A DNA stretch of 41,905 nt from positions 1-41,905 of IMG/VR virus record IMGVR_UViG_3300024999_000200. One strand, written 5' to 3'. The DNA is from a virus. Below are positions 37,109-41,905 of the stretch, in pieces. The notes below the pieces were generated by a model. The model made no database searches and was not told the DNA's origin. It was given only the letters and a program-made list of their open reading frames with translations. The position numbers were made by a program, and so were the translations under genes. Position 1 is the first letter of the stretch. Every line of letters begins with the position of its first letter.

Positions 37109-40100
37109 TCAATCACCTCATCTATAAATTTATAAGTAACATTATTATATTTAGGCATCCAAAATTCCTTTGTTCCTTCAACTTCTTTATATATTTTCTT
37201 TCCTGTTTCCTGATTTACTTCTCCAGTCGGCTCCTTCTGGGGTTTGACATCAAAACTCTTAACAAATAAAAAATCTCCTTGATTAAACATATTTTTATGA
37301 TATTGACTTGACCACATTTTAGTTTCAATAATCTCTCCATTTTTGATTCTATATACATTAGTTTTTACAATTAATTTCATAACTTCTAAATCAGAAACAT
37401 AATATACATCTTCTGAATATTTTTTATCTGAATGTGTAATAATCCCAAGAATTTCTTTTTGATTGTCTATAATTTCTTTTATTGTCATAGGTTTAACATG
37501 TATATTTTTAATTATGTCTAATAACAAATCAATATTTCTAAGTTTGGTAATCTTTTTAGCATCTTTATTTTTAGGATTAATATATCCATATTCTAGAACG
37601 TAATTAAAATCTAAATTTAGTTCTGGTAATTTCTTTATTGATATTTCTTTTGCTCCTTCTAGCAATTCATGCCATTTGACAATTTCTAATAAATATTTTA
37701 CCTCTCCAAATTGCATAAAGTAATTTAATTTAATCAACTTATCCAATACAGTCTTGTTGATTTTAGATCCTTTTAAAGCATTTAAAAATTCAATAAAATC
37801 ATTATATTCACTTTCTCCTAATTCATATAATGATTGAGATACTATTTCCCCAAATCCTTTAATGCTTGATAAATTTGGGTATATAACTTTATGAACTTCA
37901 TCTACATTTACTCTACGATTGTCTTTTCCAAATTCATAGTTTCCCAATTTATATCCATAGAATGTTAAAGCCTCTTTTACAAGAGCATCAATTTTCTTTT
38001 TATTTTCTTTGTCTTGGTAATGATTAATTGCAACCTCATAAAATTTTGCTGTATGATGTGCTTTAAACCATGCCTGATAAGCACTGTCTCCTCCCATACT
38101 TAAAGCATGCGGAGCATTGAAGGCGTAAAAACTGGATGCCTCGATTACATCCCATATTTTTTCAAAGTTATCTAGATTGCCAATAATATTTATCCAGTTT
38201 TCTTTTAATTTTATTTGTAAGTCATCTAATTTCTTTCCTTTTAATTTTTTCTTGGATATTGCTTTCAACACCCCATATGCTTCTCCCATAGGTAATCCTA
38301 GATATGCTAATAATTTCATAATTGATTCTTGATACAACATAAAGTGATAACTATCTTCTAATATTTTATCAATAGTTTCTTCTCCTGTTGTATATTTTTC
38401 TCTTGCTAGGAATGTTCCAAGAAGTGATTTAAACCCTGGCCTAATTCCAGCTATGAATGCACTAGATTCTGCTAAAGTGGTGGGTTTATAACGTTTTACT
38501 TTTTTTGTTGTTGATTCTTTTTCTACTTGATTAACACAACAAGTTATTCCATTTGCATATATATCCCACGTTAATTTATCTCCACTAATCATTTCTCTCA
38601 ATTCATCAAAACTAGGAACTGATTTTCCAATACTTTGAAAGAATTTATGAGTTAAAGCAACGCTATCAACAACGAGATAATCATTTTTTACATATCCAAA
38701 TTCATCAAGATAATTTCCCTCAATACAAGCACATAGAGTACGTTTTCCTGTTGTTTCTGATACCGCATTAATTAAACCTATTTTACGTCTAATATCTCCC
38801 TCTAAGAGTAAAAAACCGCAAGGGTGAGCTTTTAAGTTGATCGTGATTCCCTGATATTCTAAACTTCCTTTATAAATTTCTAAATATTCTTCTGGAATAA
38901 AATCTTCAATAAGAATAAATTCTTTATCTTCTTCATCTGCATATTTTAGTTTGTCATTATATTGACTAATATGTTTTGATATCTCATTAGATATTTCTGG
39001 TTTTACATCACTAACTCCTGAGTATAATTGCCATGCTGCCTTCTCTTTAAGTTTTTCAATTGCCATTAAAGGATAACAACTATGTTCTCCAATAAGTTCT
39101 CTTGTTGCTTCTATGAATGGTTCTGGAGATGCAAGATTATAATCAATATCTGGCATCTGTCCACTTATAACCCTCTCCTTTGTAAGAAATCTTTCTGGAT
39201 AAATAGGAATTTCACAATTGAATCTATCAATAGTTGTAAATCCTAAAAGTTTATTGATTACATAAGATGCAGAACTTCCTCTTGATGTAGTTGTAAGAAT
39301 TCCACCTTTTTCATTAACTGCTTTAGATATAATCTTGTCATTTGTTAAGAAATAATCTACAACTCCACTGTCAATAATTTCTCCTGCCTCATATATAATT
39401 CCATTCATTTTATCTGTAGTTTTTAGTGTTTCTTTTTTATATCTTTCATTTAGTATTTTTTTGAATATATTAACACGCTCGTCATATGTGGTATTTGGAT
39501 ACACACAAGGAATTTTAAAATGTTTATCAAATACTATTTCTTCACATTCATTTTCAAATATAAGAGTGTTCATCATGGAAGTTAATATTTGTCTATCATT
39601 TAATACTCCTTGTGTTTTAAATCTATTAAATACTTCTTTTCCATCGGGGAAATCTAAATACCAACCCTCTTCATCTTCATAATTAATTCCCTTGTATTTC
39701 AATATTTGATCACGCTTGATGGAATCTTTTTCTTCAACAAAATGACTATCTAAACCACAGATGATTTGAATATTATTTTTTTCTGCTATCTCTATAATTT
39801 TCTTGTTTAAAATTATTTGACTTTCAGTATTATGATTTTGAACCTCTAAAAAGAAATTGTTACCAAAATATTCATGTATCTTTAACCATATCTCTTCTGC
39901 ATCTTCATATTTCCAACCAGCCACACATGCAGAAGTAATTATGAGATTTTCTTTTGGAACATTAAATAGAAGTTCCAAATCAATTCTAGGTTTATAATAA
40001 TATCCATCTTCATTTGCAATAGAGAGGATATAATTCAAATCCTCTCGTCCGTCATGATTGACTGCAATAATCATCATATGACAATTGTTTCTATCTTTTT

Positions 40101-40410
40101 CTAATCTGTCTTTTACCCAATACACCTCTGCTGAATGTCTATATTTTAGATTAAACTCTTGTGCTGTTTTGTATACTTCGAATTGATTGCCTTGGTTTCC
40201 ATGATCACCACTAAACAAACATTTTCCTTTATATTCTACTGTCTTTTTAGCGTAATTTTTAATAGATTCTGGGGAGTCAGGGATTGATGAATTTGAAAAA
40301 TCTTTGTGATTATGGTAATTTTCCATGTACATATTTGTTGCATATTCGATAGGACTATAAGGAAATATAAATGGAAGATTAGGAATAATATCTTCAATTA
40401 TTTTTTGCAT
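37102..40410 (-). CDS. dnaE: DNA polymerase III alpha subunit, DnaE type
   Basis: 1102 aa. The N-terminus is a PHP domain (H33-N-H35 near YHNHKDFS; SGDHGN at 67-72). The polymerase core has GGILTTTSRGSSASYVINKL (about 365-385), the catalytic aspartates in MPDIDYN (about 420) and in LVVDSVAL (about 578), and KKLKGKKLDDL in the fingers. A thumb/OB-fold-like C-terminal part follows. It lacks the N-terminal exonuclease of PolC and is a stand-alone replicase. An element-borne replicase suggests partial independence from the host replication machinery. GGAGGTGATAACATAA precedes the start. The LAGLIDADG gene lies 1 base upstream. Confidence 0.9.
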   Translation of the reverse strand: MQKIIEDIIPNLPFIFPYSPIEYATNMYMENYHNHKDFSNSSIPDSPESIKNYAKKTVEYKGKCLFSGDHGNQGNQFEVYKTAQEFNLKYRHSAEVYWVKDRLEKDRNNCHMMIIAVNHDGREDLNYILSIANEDGYYYKPRIDLELLFNVPKENLIITSACVAGWKYEDAEEIWLKIHEYFGNNFFLEVQNHNTESQIILNKKIIEIAEKNNIQIICGLDSHFVEEKDSIKRDQILKYKGINYEDEEGWYLDFPDGKEVFNRFKTQGVLNDRQILTSMMNTLIFENECEEIVFDKHFKIPCVYPNTTYDERVNIFKKILNERYKKETLKTTDKMNGIIYEAGEIIDSGVVDYFLTNDKIISKAVNEKGGILTTTSRGSSASYVINKLLGFTTIDRFNCEIPIYPERFLTKERVISGQMPDIDYNLASPEPFIEATRELIGEHSCYPLMAIEKLKEKAAWQLYSGVSDVKPEISNEISKHISQYNDKLKYADEEDKEFILIEDFIPEEYLEIYKGSLEYQGITINLKAHPCGFLLLEGDIRRKIGLINAVSETTGKRTLCACIEGNYLDEFGYVKNDYLVVDSVALTHKFFQSIGKSVPSFDELREMISGDKLTWDIYANGITCCVNQVEKESTTKKVKRYKPTTLAESSAFIAGIRPGFKSLLGTFLAREKYTTGEETIDKILEDSYHFMLYQESIMKLLAYLGLPMGEAYGVLKAISKKKLKGKKLDDLQIKLKENWINIIGNLDNFEKIWDVIEASSFYAFNAPHALSMGGDSAYQAWFKAHHTAKFYEVAINHYQDKENKKKIDALVKEALTFYGYKLGNYEFGKDNRRVNVDEVHKVIYPNLSSIKGFGEIVSQSLYELGESEYNDFIEFLNALKGSKINKTVLDKLIKLNYFMQFGEVKYLLEIVKWHELLEGAKEISIKKLPELNLDFNYVLEYGYINPKNKDAKKITKLRNIDLLLDIIKNIHVKPMTIKEIIDNQKEILGIITHSDKKYSEDVYYVSDLEVMKLIVKTNVYRIKNGEIIETKMWSSQYHKNMFNQGDFLFVKSFDVKPQKEPTGEVNQETGKKIYKEVEGTKEFWMPKYNNVTYKFIDEVIDC

Positions 40411-41634
40411 TTATGTTATCACCTCCAATATTGATTCAATACTTTGATTATTTTTAAATATTTTTCCCCATGTAGACTTATAATTTAAATTATATGTATT
40501 GCAAAATTCAGCTAACAATATTTTTTCATTATCAAATTCAATATATACCCGTTTCTCTTCTTCACAAATGTTGTTTTCTGTAATTTTATATTTTATTATG
40601 TCAAGTTCATTTGGGATATTTCGGAGAATAATTTTATCTATTTCTCTTGAAGATTTAGCATCAAAGTATAAATATCTAATATCTTTTTTTAGTCTTGATG
40701 TTAAATCATACTTATTTTTAAGTATATCAATGGCAAACTGAACATCTTCTTGTTCATATTCCGCAACGCATAACTCCCAATTAGACCTACTCCTATATCC
40801 ATCGTCTAACATCCATATTGAAAACGAAAACTCATTCATTAAATTCAATAAATATGTATATGATTTACCACGATAGTCTAAAAAACAATCTTGAATTCTT
40901 GTACAAACTCTATATTGTGCTTGACATAAATAAGACTTTCCGTTAAATTCTCTATATCCTGCTTCCTTTTTTGTTGGAGGTATATTACAGAACTCTTTTA
41001 ATAAATCATATTTATAATATAGATAATCTTTTTGATTTTCTGCATGTACAACTATAAAAATTGGTTGCGTTTCTCTTCTATCAATATGACCATCACCTAA
41101 CATAGAACCAATAATTAAATCCTTTTGTTTATCATTTAATTGTTTATGTATTTGTCTATACTCTTGAGTTATCCTATGTTTTTCTACACACCATTTTTCT
41201 ACAACTCTCTTCTTAGCATTTGCTTCCAGAGCCATTTCGTCATGACTTAAACCTTCAACTACATATTTTTGATAACACCAATCATAATCTTGATAAATAG
41301 CCTTAAATTTAGAACTATTTGGATATTTTGTTTCGATACCCATACTTGAAACCTTACTATTTATAGCACAATAACTAACCTTATTTAATATTATTGCAAT
41401 TTCTTCATATGAAATTTTTTTATCTACTAATTCTATTAACTTTTTCTCTTCTTCTGGAGTCCAATATACTTTCTTAAAATTTATATTTGGTCTAGAAGGA
41501 TCAGTAATTTTACCTCGCCTAATTAATTGGGTATAATGTTTATTGCATAATTTATTTCCAACTTTACTATTATAATAAAACTTTGTATCCTTTTCAGATA
41601 CACCACATACACTACAATATTGAATTTCTTTCAT
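40411..41634 (-). CDS. LAGLIDADG homing endonuclease
   Basis: 407 aa from the ATG at 41634 with AGGAGG. Both LAGLIDADG motifs are visible: DLIIGSMLGDGHID (about 174) and FSIWMLDDGYRS (about 272). The first 115 residues hold a zinc-type CSVCG...CNKH and a helix-turn-helix-like YWTPEEEKKLIELVDKKISY, which may help DNA recognition. It is free-standing, 1 base from the polymerase start, a usual place for mobile endonucleases beside the gene they target. Confidence 0.88.
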   Translation of the reverse strand: MKEIQYCSVCGVSEKDTKFYYNSKVGNKLCNKHYTQLIRRGKITDPSRPNINFKKVYWTPEEEKKLIELVDKKISYEEIAIILNKVSYCAINSKVSSMGIETKYPNSSKFKAIYQDYDWCYQKYVVEGLSHDEMALEANAKKRVVEKWCVEKHRITQEYRQIHKQLNDKQKDLIIGSMLGDGHIDRRETQPIFIVVHAENQKDYLYYKYDLLKEFCNIPPTKKEAGYREFNGKSYLCQAQYRVCTRIQDCFLDYRGKSYTYLLNLMNEFSFSIWMLDDGYRSRSNWELCVAEYEQEDVQFAIDILKNKYDLTSRLKKDIRYLYFDAKSSREIDKIILRNIPNELDIIKYKITENNICEEEKRVYIEFDNEKILLAEFCNTYNLNYKSTWGKIFKNNQSIESILEVIT

Positions 41635-41652
41635 ATATCCTCCTATTATTTA

Positions 41653-41905
41653 TTAATACACTTGAACATCTTTCACCATCACTTGTTTGCTTCTTATAGT
41701 TGTTTTTGTTCCGAAATTATACCAAGAATTTACACTTAGACTTCCCAACACATCAACAAACATTGCCCCTTCAATATTACTAATTTCATCTTCACTGACA
41801 TTGAACTTCACACACTCTAAATCTTCTGCATTGAATTTTATATGTATCTCTTTCATGATTTTGACATCTCCAACAGGCAAATCTTCAATAATAAATAATG
41901 GTTCT
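41653..41905 (-). CDS. Partial gene running off the right edge
   Basis: The frame is open to the window edge. It reads EPLFIIEDLPVGDVKIM, then KEIHIKFNAEDLECVKFNVS and GAMFVDVLGSLSVNSWYNF. A short alternative start exists at the ATG 41853 (GGAG 11 bases upstream). Beta-rich; family not recognised. Confidence 0.5.
   Translation of the reverse strand, partial: EPLFIIEDLPVGDVKIMKEIHIKFNAEDLECVKFNVSEDEISNIEGAMFVDVLGSLSVNSWYNFGTKTTIRSKQVMVKDVQVY

Noticed and set aside
36679-37269. + strand frames opposite the ERCC4 nuclease and polymerase end
   Set aside because: Tyrosine/phenylalanine-rich shadows of clear domains on the other strand.

Overview
The window is a strongly A+T-rich stretch of a large mobile element from a Gram-positive (Bacillota) host. 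Ribosome binding sites are near-perfect AGGAGG types, several promoters match TTGACA-17-TATAAT, and intrinsic hairpin-plus-T-run terminators are common. No chromosomal housekeeping gene, rRNA, tRNA or CRISPR array is visible. Plasmid replication, partition and conjugation genes sit beside a phage-like nucleotide-metabolism and DNA-polymerase block, so the element is best read as a large conjugative plasmid or a phage-plasmid. The host species cannot be named from this sequence.

Layout. (1) 1-4660, mostly +: small phage-type genes, an HNH/antirepressor-like protein, and a primase locus (AEP-like primase, then a CHC2-type zinc-finger protein in the +1 frame), followed by an A+T-rich repeat region that could be an origin. 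(2) 4680-13170, +: a series of small, mostly unknown genes with clear promoters and terminators, including two paralogous zinc-ribbon/PD-(D/E)XK endonuclease genes that look like free-standing homing endonucleases. (3) 13240-18400, -: a DndB/DGQHR-like protein, then a compact conjugation cluster (two small membrane proteins, a large VirD4/HerA-type ATPase, a membrane-anchored M23 peptidase). (4) 18600-23260: a 28-residue hydrophobic peptide, small - strand genes, an actin-type ParM/ParR-like partition operon with repeated TACCCCATAC sites, a ribbon-helix-helix/coiled-coil protein with TGTAAAC operators, and a winged-helix replication protein behind a structured leader. That leader appears to encode a countertranscribed RNA. 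(5) 23320-41905, -: a long array of small genes plus dNTP supply (deoxyribosyltransferase, dNMP kinase, ThyX, dCMP deaminase, MazG-like pyrophosphohydrolase, class II ribonucleotide reductase), an ERCC4-type nuclease, a DnaE-type DNA polymerase III alpha and a LAGLIDADG endonuclease.

How it works together: the element appears to supply its own replicative polymerase and its own precursors, including dUMP-to-dTMP conversion by ThyX. It partitions by an actin filament system and carries conjugation-type ATPase and cell-wall hydrolase genes. It is heavily colonised by homing endonucleases. One sits inside a group I intron that splits the ribonucleotide reductase exactly at the NPCGE active-site motif, and I could fold the intron core by eye.

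The most unusual signals are: a probable antisense RNA with a mutually exclusive leader hairpin ahead of the replication gene; a primase split across two frames at an AAAAGGGG run that opens a long hairpin; three small genes with strong ribosome binding sites but AUU or AUA as the only sensible start; a frameshifted deoxyribosyltransferase; and an 18-residue insertion in the ThyX signature motif.
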